DNA from: JADMIH01 sp035274425
GTDB lineage: Bacteria > Chloroflexota > Chloroflexia > QHBQ01 > JADMIH01
DNA length: 64,000 nt
NCBI GenBank assembly: GCA_035274425.1
Contig: DATEOC010000058.1
Span: forward strand, 1-64,000
Reading direction: 5' to 3'
Positions 16,970 through 24,991 of this stretch are shown piece after piece. Positions within the stretch are counted from its first letter, which is position 1; each line of letters opens with the position of its first letter. The notes beneath the pieces are model-generated. The model did no database searches. It was given only the letters and a program-made list of their open reading frames with translations, and was not told the origin of the DNA. A program made the translations under genes and the position numbers.

Positions 16970-18112
16970 CTACTGCTTGTCGTCCATAGCTTCCCGTCTA
17001 TCGTCCATAACCTGCCGCCTGTCGTCCTGTATCTCATCCATAGTTCGTCGCATGTCACTTATGACCTGCTGCGCGGCGTCCGGCCCACCGATACCTGCGG
17101 AATCCCTGGTGGGTGGCTTGTCGGTCTGGCCTGTGGCGTCGTCGGCGTAGAGCCAGCAGCGAGCTGTGCGCGTGTCCGATAGGCGCAGGAGGGCTGGCTC
17201 CTCTACCCTGCAAATGTCCATGACGTATGGGCATCGCCCTGCGAAACGGCAGCCTGCCGGGAGGTTACGTAGAGAAGGGACCGTGCCGGGGATGACTGCC
17301 AGTTTCTCTCTTACCTCACCCAGCACGGGAATGGAGGCGAGAAGGCCCTGGGTGTAAGGGTGCTTAGGGCTGTCAAATAGCTCACCAACGGGGGCTTCCT
17401 CGACCACTTTACCCGCGTACATGACCGATACGTCGTCGGCCATCTCAGCGACTACGCCCAGGTCGTGGGTGATGAGGATGATTCCCGTGTCGAAGCGGTG
17501 CTTGAGGTCCTTCATCAGTTCCAGGATTTGGGCCTGGATCGTCACATCGAGGGCGGTGGTCGGCTCATCTGCGATAAGCAATTCCGGCTCGCATGAGAGG
17601 GCCATAGCGATCATAACGCGCTGGCACATACCGCCGGACATTTCGTGTGGGTAGCTGTCAACGCGGGTCTTTGCGGAGGGGATACCGACCATAGTGAGCA
17701 ATTCTATGGCACGCTTGCGGGCCTGCTGCTTGGTATACCCCCTGTGCAGTATGATAGACTCGGCGATCTGGTCGCCCACGCGGAATACAGGGTTGAGGCA
17801 GGAGGTAGGCTGCTGGAAGATCATGGAGATGCGGTTGCCCCGGATATGGCGCATGGACGCTTCGTCCAGCTGGGCCACGTCAAGGCCGCGTAGCATTATC
17901 TTCCCCTGGACGATCCTGCCAGGGTGGGCGATGAGGCGCATGATGCTCAGGGAGGTGACGCTCTTGCCGCAGCCCGATTCCCCCACGATGCCCAGGGTCT
18001 CGCCCCTGTTGAGCCTGAAGCTAACTCCATCCACCGCCTTGACCACGCCATCGTCGGTAAAGAAGTGCGTCTTCATGTCCTCTACGCGGAGAAGTTCATT
18101 GGGGTTCTCCAT
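16970..18112 (-). CDS. OppD/DppD-type ABC transporter ATPase
   Basis: The partner ATPase of the previous gene (380 residues). GESGCGKSVTS is Walker A, MIFQQPTSCLNP the Q-loop, MSGGMCQRVMIAMAL the signature, LLIADEPTTALDVT Walker B. The oligopeptide-transport C-terminal domain has GCRFAGRCPYVMDIC, whose Cys may bind a metal cluster. The last ~25 residues (MDEIQDDRRQVMDDRREAM) are degenerate heptamer repeat read as protein. No substrate-binding protein or permease gene is nearby, so partners must be encoded elsewhere. Confidence 0.92.
   Translation of the reverse strand: MENPNELLRVEDMKTHFFTDDGVVKAVDGVSFRLNRGETLGIVGESGCGKSVTSLSIMRLIAHPGRIVQGKIMLRGLDVAQLDEASMRHIRGNRISMIFQQPTSCLNPVFRVGDQIAESIILHRGYTKQQARKRAIELLTMVGIPSAKTRVDSYPHEMSGGMCQRVMIAMALSCEPELLIADEPTTALDVTIQAQILELMKDLKHRFDTGIILITHDLGVVAEMADDVSVMYAGKVVEEAPVGELFDSPKHPYTQGLLASIPVLGEVREKLAVIPGTVPSLRNLPAGCRFAGRCPYVMDICRVEEPALLRLSDTRTARCWLYADDATGQTDKPPTRDSAGIGGPDAAQQVISDMRRTMDEIQDDRRQVMDDRREAMDDKQ
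16977..17045. repeat. Degenerate heptamer repeat forming the OppD C-terminus
   Basis: Imperfect CGTCCAT/CGTCTAT words overlap the 3' end of the OppD-type gene and encode its charged tail. Confidence 0.7.
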
Positions 18113-18646
18113 GTTCTCCGGGTAGTCCCTCTCAAGTTCAGCTCCACCAGAATCGCCGCCGTCTATGCGCCGCGCGGCTCTGGATGCCTCTTTGTCGGAC
18201 TGGGTTCTAGTAGCTGTGTCCAGGGTGTTGCTCCTTTCCGAGGTTACGCCTTTCCTGATAGTAATGAGCGTGACTTACGCCCACACGATTTGTAGCTTTT
18301 ATGCGTCTGGGACTAGCCTCTCCGCCAACCTCGCATGGACCGCCAATGCCTTAAACCTGACGTTCACTTCCGTGTACGTGCCGACCCGCAAAAGTGTGTG
18401 CCTAGTTTAGCAGAAAGGTTATGCGGTGTCAACTGGTTCGTTGGACGACGGATGACGGATGACGGACGATGGACGGATGATAGACGATAGAGTTGGGTTG
18501 GCTTTGTATATTTGTGGCGCTGCTACAAGTAGCTACAATATTCTAAGCGTGTGGGTTCATTACGGCTATGTTAATAGTTATACAGCATAAATGATTCCCT
18601 GGTGTGTACCGGCTACCAGCTGTCAGCTATCATCCGCCAATCGCCA
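18113..18646. other. Gene-free stretch between divergent genes
   Basis: About 530 bp upstream of both the OppD-type and asparaginase genes. I see no gene. It holds a heptamer array of GACGGAT/GACGATG words (18442-18492) and otherwise unique sequence that should contain the promoter for the leftward ATPase pair. Confidence 0.6.
18442..18492. repeat. Heptanucleotide tandem repeat (GATGACG words)
   Basis: Seven copies of the degenerate word GACGACG/GATGACG/GACGATG/GATAGAC. Confidence 0.9.
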
Positions 18647-18655
18647 TGTTATAAT
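18647..18655 (+). promoter_or_regulatory. Extended -10 promoter for the asparaginase gene
   Basis: TG-T-TATAAT at 18647-18655 is a perfect extended -10. Transcription would start near 18662, leaving a leader of about 27 nt with the AGGAGG at 18677-18682. No clear -35 is seen. Confidence 0.65.
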
Positions 18656-18688
18656 CAGGCACTCATACCCATACTCAGGAGGGGGCGA

Positions 18689-19687
18689 TTGTTACCTAGA
18701 CCGGTAAGACCTCATATCTGCGTGATTACTACGGGCGGGACGATTTCGATGAGGTACGATGCGACGCTGGGCGGGGCGGTGCCTGCGGTGAGCGGTAACG
18801 AGCTTCTGGCAATGGTGCCCGGATTGGAGGAGGTCGCCACTTTGCGCCTGCTTGAGTACTCCAACCAACCTTCTTGCCACCTCACGCCGGAGATGATGTT
18901 CGAGATATGTATGCTGGCGCGCGATACGCTGGAGCAGGAAGATGTGGATGGCGTGGTCGTGACGCATGGCACGGACGCGCTGGAGGAGACGGCATACATG
19001 GCCGACTTGCTTATCGATTCTCCAAAGGGGCTGGTCTTTACGGCAGCTATGCGTAACAACTCGGAGGTGGGGGCGGACGGGCCGCGCAACATCCTGGGGT
19101 CGGTGCGGGTCGCGGCCTCTCCTCAGGCTGCGGGGTTGGGCGCGCTGGTGGTGTTCAATGGGCGCGTGCTGGCGGCACGGGATACGATCAAGATGCACAC
19201 CTCGAACCTGGACGCTTTCAGGTCGCCCATGCTCGGCCCCATCGGGAATATAGACGACGATGCCATATCTATCTACAGGCGCTCGCTGGTGAGGCAGCAG
19301 CTGAGGCCGACGCGGCCAGTGACCGCCGTCGAACTGGTACGGGTGTACGCGGGTATGGATAGCGCCCTGCTATTATGGAGCCTGGAGCAAGGCAGCCAGG
19401 GCATGGTTATAGAGGCGATGGGGCAGGGAAACGTCCCTCCCGATATGATACCGGGTATACAGGCATGGCTGGATGCCGGCAAGCCGGTGGTGCTGGTATC
19501 GCGCTGCCCTGAGGGTCGGGCGCTCGATACGTATGCCTACCTGGGCGGAGGTAAGCAATTGAGGCGCATGGGAGTGATATTTGGGGAAGACCTCACCGGG
19601 CAGAAAGCGCGCATCAAGCTGATGCTGGCGCTTGGATTGACGAGCGATGTGGAAGAGATACGGGGAATGTTCGAGTATCTTGCTTAG
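18689..19687 (+). CDS. Type I L-asparaginase
   Basis: Hydrolyses asparagine to aspartate and ammonia (332 residues, usual for the cytoplasmic type I family). HICVITTGGTISMRYD carries the first catalytic Thr (TGGTI) and VVVTHGTDALEETAYM the second motif with Thr-Asp. I chose a TTG start at 18689 because AGGAGGGGG lies 5-6 nt upstream and the catalytic strand then starts about nine residues in. The longer frame from 18602 has no ribosome binding site and would overlap the promoter. There is no signal peptide. A MITE-like element is inserted right at the stop codon. Confidence 0.92.
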   Translation: MLPRPVRPHICVITTGGTISMRYDATLGGAVPAVSGNELLAMVPGLEEVATLRLLEYSNQPSCHLTPEMMFEICMLARDTLEQEDVDGVVVTHGTDALEETAYMADLLIDSPKGLVFTAAMRNNSEVGADGPRNILGSVRVAASPQAAGLGALVVFNGRVLAARDTIKMHTSNLDAFRSPMLGPIGNIDDDAISIYRRSLVRQQLRPTRPVTAVELVRVYAGMDSALLLWSLEQGSQGMVIEAMGQGNVPPDMIPGIQAWLDAGKPVVLVSRCPEGRALDTYAYLGGGKQLRRMGVIFGEDLTGQKARIKLMLALGLTSDVEEIRGMFEYLA

Positions 19688-19858
19688 AGCCTGTTTAACA
19701 GCGAATGTAAAAAGAATGTCATTCCGAACGAAGTGAGGAATCTAGAAATCTATCCACTTGGTGAGCACGGAGATTCCTCACTTGGTTCGGAATGACAGGT
19801 TAAGGGGTGCTTCGTTACGGCAGGCCCCTCACCCCTGGCATGATTGCTAAACAGGCTC
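19687..19858. mobile_element. MITE-like element, 172 bp
   Basis: Terminal inverted repeats GAGCCTGTTTA / TAAACAGGCTC are flanked by TTA on both sides (19684-19686 and 19859-19861), read as a 3-bp target duplication. An internal inverted pair, GTCATTCCGAACGAAGTGAG and its near complement, makes a long hairpin. It has no coding capacity. One end matches the insertion-sequence end at 166-254. The left TTA overlaps the asparaginase TAG, which would also exist in the empty site. Confidence 0.8.
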
Positions 19859-19872
19859 TTAGCGGAGGCAGA

Positions 19873-21081
19873 TTAGCCTACAGCTATTACGCGACCTTTG
19901 GCGAAGTAGGGGAAGTCGGGCCACTCAGCAGGCTCGCCAGCAGTCTTTCCGGGCACGGGCAGTAGGCGGGCTGTTAGCGGTTTGTCCAGGCGCACGGCCA
20001 GGGAGGCCATATCGAGGATGATGCGCTCTAGCTGCTCTAATGTTACGTCGCCGGGGAGGGGCACGGTGTCGAGGCCGAGGCCGCATACCGCCGACAGGAG
20101 GAGGAGCGTGTCAAGGGTGACGCGGCCCTGCGCGGCGCTATCGGCGAGGGTCTGGTCCTCAAGGACAGGGAGCATGAGGCCGGAGTAGCCGACTGTAGGG
20201 AGATGCGTGCGGGCCTCCTTGAGCGTGGCGGTGACGAACGAGGCTGCCGCCAGGGTGCCGGTGCTGCCGAAGGGGACGCCGCTTACCATCTCTATAGCGC
20301 GTGCGATGCTGCGGTCCGGCTCCGGGTAGGGGGCCATGGAGATGTCGAGGCCGGTGAAGGTATAGCCGTGCTCGCTCGCGATGGCGGCGCATATCTCGGC
20401 GGCGCGCCCACCCTCGTCGGTAAGGAGCGCGAGAAGGTTGGCGCGAGCTTCCCCTTGAGTGCGAGCGTCGCTGAAGGCGCGGACGGCGAGGTCCGCCGCT
20501 TCGAGGGCGAGGCCGAACTCCGGCCTGCCATTGTTCTTATCATCTTCTTCGTAGTAAGAAGCAGGGAAGAAAGGCACGTGTGGAGGGCAGTTGGCCGCTG
20601 CCGCGAAGCGCAGGTTGCCGAATCCATCCGCCGTCCGCTCGGATAAAGCTTTTATAGTGCGCGCAGCCGAGCTTATAGCTTCTGTGTTGATGGTCTCATC
20701 GCCATCTGCGCGCGCTGCCACCTGCACGCTCGCGAAGACGTTCTCGGCGGCTATGAGCAAGTCAGGGAGCGCATCAAGCAGGCCATCTGTCTCGTCAACT
20801 GGGGTGGTGACTGCCTGGATGGTGCCGAGGGAGCAATAATCGAGGCCCGATTTGGCGCACCACTCTCCCAGGTGGGCGACGGCGTCTTCGGCGTGCTGGA
20901 GCGGCCCGATCCATCGCTCGATAGGTTGGGTGGAGAAGCGGGTGGTCTGGACGGTAAAGCCTACGCTCTGGAGGGTGGCGCGCCCCGCCTGCGCGAAGCT
21001 GCCGAGCCTGTCAATAAGATCGGCGCGTGCCTCTCCCTCCTGGGGTAGCATCGCGCCGACGGTCAGTGAGCGGATGTTCAT
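19873..21081 (-). CDS. DUF711 (UPF0210-like) family protein
   Basis: A 402-residue protein recognised as DUF711 by NIRSLTVG at the start, LDISMAPYPEPDRSIARAIE, FGSTGTLAAASFVT, YSGLMLPVLED and CGLGLDTVPLPGDV. The family is related to UPF0210/YjiD-like proteins with a fold likened to glycyl-radical enzymes. The biochemical role is not established and no glycyl-radical motif is visible. The start lies within heptamer repeats with no ribosome binding site, so the mRNA may be leaderless or the start weak. The pair with asparaginase is convergent, not operonic. Confidence 0.85.
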   Translation of the reverse strand: MNIRSLTVGAMLPQEGEARADLIDRLGSFAQAGRATLQSVGFTVQTTRFSTQPIERWIGPLQHAEDAVAHLGEWCAKSGLDYCSLGTIQAVTTPVDETDGLLDALPDLLIAAENVFASVQVAARADGDETINTEAISSAARTIKALSERTADGFGNLRFAAAANCPPHVPFFPASYYEEDDKNNGRPEFGLALEAADLAVRAFSDARTQGEARANLLALLTDEGGRAAEICAAIASEHGYTFTGLDISMAPYPEPDRSIARAIEMVSGVPFGSTGTLAAASFVTATLKEARTHLPTVGYSGLMLPVLEDQTLADSAAQGRVTLDTLLLLSAVCGLGLDTVPLPGDVTLEQLERIILDMASLAVRLDKPLTARLLPVPGKTAGEPAEWPDFPYFAKGRVIAVG

Positions 21082-21088
21082 GCCTGGG

Positions 21089-21232
21089 GCGGACGACGGA
21101 CGACGGACGATGGACGACAGACGGTAAGTTCACCGCAGATACGCAGAGAATATGAGATAGGGGTACATATCTGTATTTCCATAATCTATCGTCTATCGTC
21201 CGTCGTCCGTCGTCCATCGTCCGTCGTCCGCT
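21089..21232. repeat. Inverted pair of heptamer arrays
   Basis: GACGACG words (21089-21124) and their complement (21183-21232) surround a CCGCAGATACGCAGAG eight-base word repeat. The second array directly follows the read-through stop of the rhodanese gene. Confidence 0.88.
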
Positions 21233-21856
21233 CTACGGTTCGGTTTCGCCCCCCGCGTTTAACCAGGAGGTGAGGCCGCCGGTGAGGACCTTTACGTTTG
21301 TGTAGCTTGCCTTGTCACGCAAGGCCAGAGCAACTCGCTTGCTCTCTTCTTCGTTCGGTCATTGGCAGTAGAGGACCAGGTTCCCCTCTTTTGGCAGGTC
21401 CTTTATGCGGTTGAACATCTCGGCTTCGGGGACGCTGGTTGCCCCCTTGATATGTTTCTTGTCGTATTCCGTCTTGACGCGCACATCCACGAGCTTGACG
21501 TTGTTGGCCGCAAGCAGAGACCTCAATTCATCCACTGAGATATGGGGCAAGCCGCCCGTTTCGGTGGCGAAGGCGTTCGCGGTGGCGGTCCCTTCAACCG
21601 GCCCGACCGTAGGTATGACGACCGAAGGTATGGCAGCAACCGACGTTGGTCCCTGGACTTGTGGGTTGTTGTTCCGGTTGCCGAATGCGACCCAGAAGAC
21701 GACGAGCAGCACAAGGGCGGTGCTGATGCCGACGAGCCAGTATGCGAAGGGGTCCGGCCCCCTCCTCCTGACGGCGACGCGCCTGGCTGTGTATCGAGGG
21801 TCAACCGGCCTGCTTGGCCCGCGCATCTTTTGTTTCTGTTTTGACCTCTTGCTCAT
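21233..21856 (-). CDS. Membrane-anchored rhodanese with in-frame TGA: candidate selenoprotein
   Basis: The frame starts at ATG 21854-21856 (AAAGGA upstream). It has a basic N-terminus, one membrane helix (about 38-60, AYWLVGISTALVLLVVFW), a linker, then a rhodanese domain (HISVDELRSLLAANNVKLVD, YDKKHIKGATSVPEAEMF). It reaches the active-site loop LVLYCQ and meets TGA at 21359-21361. The same frame continues as PNEEESKRVALALRD and VKVLTGGLTSWLNAGG, a complete rhodanese C-terminus, to TAG at 21233-21235 (207 residues with the TGA). From memory, homologues read CxCPNE here, so TGA replaces a Cys. Sec insertion, a nonsense mutation or an assembly error are the alternatives. Confidence 0.75.
21327..21345 (-). 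promoter_or_regulatory. Candidate bacterial SECIS stem-loop
   Basis: On the coding (minus) strand, 13 nt after the TGA, AGAGCAA pairs with TTGCTCT (7 bp) around the loop GCGAG, with G as first loop base. Known bacterial SECIS hairpins lie at about this distance from UGA with a G in the loop. It lacks the GU of the E. coli fdhF loop, so this is suggestive only. A second hairpin (GCCTT/AAGGC) follows. Confidence 0.45.
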
Positions 21857-22021
21857 GCCGTTCCTTTCAATGTTAGGGATGCCCCAAAAATATACCACAC
21901 GCGGATGCCTGGCGACAAGGGAATGGCTAATAAAATGGATAGGGAATAAAATAGAGGTCGAAACCAGGCCGTCATGGAGCCAAAGCGTAGGAGGGATTGT
22001 GGTGTCCAAAGGGAAAGCTGT

Positions 22022-22963
22022 ATGAATGCCATCATTGAGGTGGAAAATCTGGTTAAACGGTATAAGAAGGCTGATGCCAACGCTGTAGATGGTATCTCTT
22101 TCAGCGTGCAGCCCGGCGAGATGTTTACCTTGCTGGGGCCAAATGGCGCGGGCAAGACCACCACTATCTCCATACTTACCACCACCCTCTCCCCTACCTC
22201 CGGCAGTGTGTGCATCGCCGGTTATGATGCGGTGCGCGAGGCGAGTGTGGTTCGTCGGCGCGTAGGGATTATCTTCCAGAACCCCAGCCTCGATATGAAC
22301 TTGACCGCCGAAGAGAACGTGCGCTTCCACGCCGTGCTGTATGGCCTATACCCGTTCCGCCCGGCCTTTGTCCTTATGCCGAAAGAATACCGGCAGCAGG
22401 TACATGAGCTTGCCTCGGTGCTGGGCCTTCAAGACGATATATTCAAGCAGGTACGTAAGTTCTCCGGCGGTATGAGGCGCAAACTGGAGATTATCCGTAG
22501 CCTGATCCATCGCCCCACTGTCCTTTTTCTGGACGAGCCAACCCTGGGACTTGACCCATTGAGCAGGAGGAGCCTCTGGGAATACTTGCGAAAGGTCAGG
22601 CGCGATAGCGGCACTACTCTCTTTCTGACTACGCATTATCTGCATGAGGCTGAAGAGGCCGACACTATCTGCATCATCAACAAGGGCAAGATCATATCGT
22701 ACGGCACGCCCGACCAGGTGAAGGCTGACCTGGTGGAGGAATACCTGGTCCTCGATGCGGAAGACCGAGAACAACTTCGTGCGGAGTTGCTGAATCTTGG
22801 CCTCAGCTTCACTGAGATACCCTTGTTCAAGGTCAGCCTGGATGACCGCAGCCCCCAGCAAATCATCAAGGCGATTGATACCCCCCTGACCGTCCTGAAG
22901 ACGTATATGCCCACATTAGAGGACGCTTACCTGGCTATTCTGGGAGCCAACAATGAGGAGTGA
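22022..22963 (+). CDS. ABC-2 type exporter ATPase
   Basis: A 313-residue ATPase of the drug/polysaccharide exporter (DrrA-like) class. Walker A is GPNGAGKTTT, the signature FSGGMRRKLEIIRSL, Walker B VLFLDEPTLGLDP and the H-loop TTHYLHEAEEAD, followed by the typical C-terminal domain. I use the ATG at 22022 with GGGAAAG upstream; an ATG at 21974 adds 16 residues overlapping the rhodanese promoter region. It overlaps the permease gene by 11 bp, so one mRNA and one transporter. The substrate is unknown. Confidence 0.92.
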   Translation: MNAIIEVENLVKRYKKADANAVDGISFSVQPGEMFTLLGPNGAGKTTTISILTTTLSPTSGSVCIAGYDAVREASVVRRRVGIIFQNPSLDMNLTAEENVRFHAVLYGLYPFRPAFVLMPKEYRQQVHELASVLGLQDDIFKQVRKFSGGMRRKLEIIRSLIHRPTVLFLDEPTLGLDPLSRRSLWEYLRKVRRDSGTTLFLTTHYLHEAEEADTICIINKGKIISYGTPDQVKADLVEEYLVLDAEDREQLRAELLNLGLSFTEIPLFKVSLDDRSPQQIIKAIDTPLTVLKTYMPTLEDAYLAILGANNEE

Positions 22964-23735
22964 ACTGAACGCAATTCTGGCGATTTCTTACCGCGACCTG
23001 CTGAAATTGCTACGCGACCCGGCTCGTATTGTCTCTACGCTAATCTTCCCTATTCTGATTGTCGCCGTCCTGGGTGGCAGTATGCAGGCAAGCTTGGGGC
23101 GCAACGTCGGCTTCGATTTCCTGACCGCCACCCTGACGGGGATGTTCGCGCAGACGCTCTTTCAATCTGCTGCGCTGGGGGTGATCTCGCTCATCGAGGA
23201 CCGCGAGAGCGATTTTAGCCAGGAGATGTTCGTGTCACCCGTGTCGCGCTACTCGATCATCTTCGGCAAAGTGTTGGGCGAGACGTTGGTAGCGCTGCCG
23301 CAGGGGCTGGCGGTCCTCGCATTCGGTTTTCTCATCGGCATACCTATCTCTCTGTTCCAGCTTCTCGCCCTGCTTCCGGTGGCATTGGCTGTCTGCCTGT
23401 TCGGTGGGGCCTTTGGAGTGCTGATACTTGCGAACCTGCCCAACCCTCGCGCCGCCAACCAGATATTCCCTTTCATCATGCTGCCCCAGTTTCTGATTGC
23501 GGGCGTGTTTGCGCCGGTACAATCTCTACCCTTTTACCTGGAAGTACTGTCGCGCATCTCACCTCTGCGCTACGCGGTAGACCTCACGCGCGGCGTCTTC
23601 TACGCAGGACACCCCGACTACCCGAAGGTGGTGCTGGAGTCGCCTCTATTTAATTTGGCGGTGCTGGCGATTGGCTTTGGGGTCTTTCTAATCATCGGTA
23701 CACTCCTCTTTGTAAGGGGCGAGCGGAATAGATGA
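22953..23735 (+). CDS. ABC-2 type exporter permease
   Basis: A 260-residue integral membrane protein with about six helices, the membrane partner of the preceding ATPase. ILAISYRDLLKLLRDPARI is the usual cytoplasmic N-terminus; MLPQFLIAGVFAPVQSLP and RISPLRYAVDLTRGVF are hallmark stretches of ABC-2 permeases. The start overlaps the ATPase stop (AATGAGGAGTGA), typical of coupled translation. Confidence 0.92.
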   Translation: MRSELNAILAISYRDLLKLLRDPARIVSTLIFPILIVAVLGGSMQASLGRNVGFDFLTATLTGMFAQTLFQSAALGVISLIEDRESDFSQEMFVSPVSRYSIIFGKVLGETLVALPQGLAVLAFGFLIGIPISLFQLLALLPVALAVCLFGGAFGVLILANLPNPRAANQIFPFIMLPQFLIAGVFAPVQSLPFYLEVLSRISPLRYAVDLTRGVFYAGHPDYPKVVLESPLFNLAVLAIGFGVFLIIGTLLFVRGERNR

Positions 23736-23968
23736 GCCTAGTCTCGTTGGTCTTACTGGAGTAGCAAAATATCTAATAAGGGTGTGCCTAACCAAAGAGA
23801 GATAGGCAAGAACGATAAGGAGGAGTAGCGTTGACGAAGCGCTGGCGTCTGTTGTGCTACCACTTGCACTGTCGCCATTGAATCCGGCTTGATTGTGGTA
23901 TACTCCGCGAGAGACGAATTGTTATTTCTAGTCCCCACATAGAACACCAAGTTGCAGTGAGGTGTGAA

Positions 23969-24262
23969 ATGCCCCAGGATTCACGAGAGATCCTAAGCCC
24001 CGAAGCAAGGAAAGCTATTCTTGCGCGCAAGGTTGAAGAACTCGAAGCGAAGGGCTGGACAGTACAGAGTCATAATGGCTTCACTGTGCTCCTAGTAAAA
24101 CCCAGGGAACTCCCGTGCTTTGTGACACTTATAGGCTGCCTACTTGTCATACCGTTGCTTGCGTATATGCTTTGGGAAGACTTCCGGAATAGCGTCAATA
24201 TCTTTATGCTCGAACTGACAGTAGACGAATACGGCGCGATTACTTGGCGATCCAATTCATAG
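23969..24262 (+). CDS. Small single-pass membrane protein of unknown function
   Basis: A 97-residue protein with a charged, helical N-terminus (EARKAILARKVEELEAKGW), one hydrophobic segment (about 50-66) and a short polar C-terminus (MLELTVDEYGAITWR). I choose the ATG at 23969 because GAGGTG lies 4 nt upstream; the ATG at 23957 has none. The family is not recognised. The layout recalls small proteins that pair a short soluble sensor-like segment with a helix, but I cannot name a role. Confidence 0.6.
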   Translation: MPQDSREILSPEARKAILARKVEELEAKGWTVQSHNGFTVLLVKPRELPCFVTLIGCLLVIPLLAYMLWEDFRNSVNIFMLELTVDEYGAITWRSNS

Positions 24263-24596
24263 TTGAGCGCACCCCAGTGATCATGCAGCCGGCACCAGCC
24301 TCCACACGGCTACCTCTCTGAAGCATCTCATCGCTCGTGAGATTCATCGTCCAACAGGGGCGTACCGTCTCGCAGCAGCTGAGGGTCGTGCCCAGGAGCC
24401 CTACGCTGATCAGTGGGAGTGAAGCAGCGGCGGCAACTCTGGCAACGTAGTCTCTGAGAGCCAGTAGCTGCGTTCATTCCTGCCTTCACTACCTTGGCAC
24501 TTTGCCCTCAGTGTGAGGGCTGAGAATAAGTTGGTTCTTCCATGCTTCAATCTTATCGCTTCTCTCCTTTATTCGCCGCTCCCCAGCAAGAACAGG
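24263..24596. other. Gene-free region with a possible gene remnant
   Basis: No intact gene. One plus-strand frame (about 24277-24421) reads HTATSLKHLIAREIHRP and ends at a stop. It could be the C-terminal remnant of a transposase or other protein, but I cannot name the family. The rest is unremarkable up to the promoter at 24597. Confidence 0.4.
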
Positions 24597-24626
24597 TTGA
24601 CAGAACGACCTCCAATCATGTAGACT
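24597..24626 (+). promoter_or_regulatory. Sigma-70 promoter of the methionine-cycle gene
   Basis: A perfect -35 TTGACA (24597-24602) and -10 TAGACT (24621-24626), 18 bp apart. Transcription would start near 24633, immediately before the riboswitch aptamer. Confidence 0.75.
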
Positions 24627-24637
24627 ACACGTAATAA

Positions 24638-24741
24638 TCAAATAGAAATCGAGAGTGGTAGCGAGAGAACTGGCTCGGAGACCTACCCGGCAACCGGCAA
24701 AGCGCGGTGCCCCACCCAGCCCCAAGAGGGGAGGATTTGGC
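24638..24741 (+). ncRNA. SAM riboswitch aptamer (S-box, SAM-I-like clan)
   Basis: The order of conserved elements matches the SAM-I family: GAGAGTGGTAGCGAGAGAAC, then ACTGGCTCGGAGACC (kink-turn side of P2), CCCGGCAACC (24686-24695), a short P3 (CCGGC/GC-CGG), GGTGC (24706-24710), a P4 hairpin (CCCC-AAGA-GGGG, 24720-24731) and a closing GGATTT that can pair with AAATC near 24646-24650 (P1). It lies between a good promoter and a terminator, upstream of a methionine-synthesis gene, as for yitJ in Bacillus. Whether it is SAM-I or SAM-I/IV needs a covariance model. Confidence 0.85.
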
Positions 24742-24760
24742 CTGATCAGGGCAAAGTAGA

Positions 24761-24783
24761 GCCTCTCAGCGAGAGGCTTTTTT
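24761..24783 (+). terminator. Riboswitch expression-platform terminator
   Basis: GCCTCTC-AGC-GAGAGGC followed by six T. It comes 20 nt after the aptamer, so SAM binding should favour termination (an off-switch). The CTCTC arm could alternatively pair with GAGAG in the aptamer 5' side (24651-24655 or 24663-24667), a possible antiterminator. Confidence 0.88.
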
Positions 24784-24812
24784 GATTGCGGAAACGTGAA
24801 ACGTGGTGATTG

Positions 24813-24977
24813 AACCGCCAAGACGCCAAGAGCGCCAAGATACCGCCAAGATTTTTATATTCACCGCAGAGACGCGGAGACGCAGAGATTTTATGAAGAG
24901 GATTAGACTTTAGAACTCACGCATCACGTTTCACGCATCGTCTATAGTCCGTCCTTCGTCCTTCGTCTTTCGTCCGT
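24813..24977. repeat. Eight-base word repeats and heptamer arrays in the leader
   Basis: GCCAAGAC words (24813-24850), CCGCAGAGACGCGGAGACGC (24864 on), then TCACGCA and CGTCCTT/CGTCTTT heptamers (24916-24977). All would lie in the mRNA leader between the riboswitch terminator and the start codon at 24992. Confidence 0.85.
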
Positions 24978-24991
24978 CAAGGGGGAGCAGC

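Noticed and set aside
21857..22330. Long N-terminal extension of the rhodanese gene
   Set aside because: It is antisense to the ABC exporter ATPase; the ATG at 21856 has a ribosome binding site and gives a normal membrane-anchored protein.
24489..24821. Minus-strand frame of 110 codons overlapping the riboswitch
   Set aside because: It covers the promoter, aptamer and terminator on the other strand and looks like a shadow of that structured RNA.
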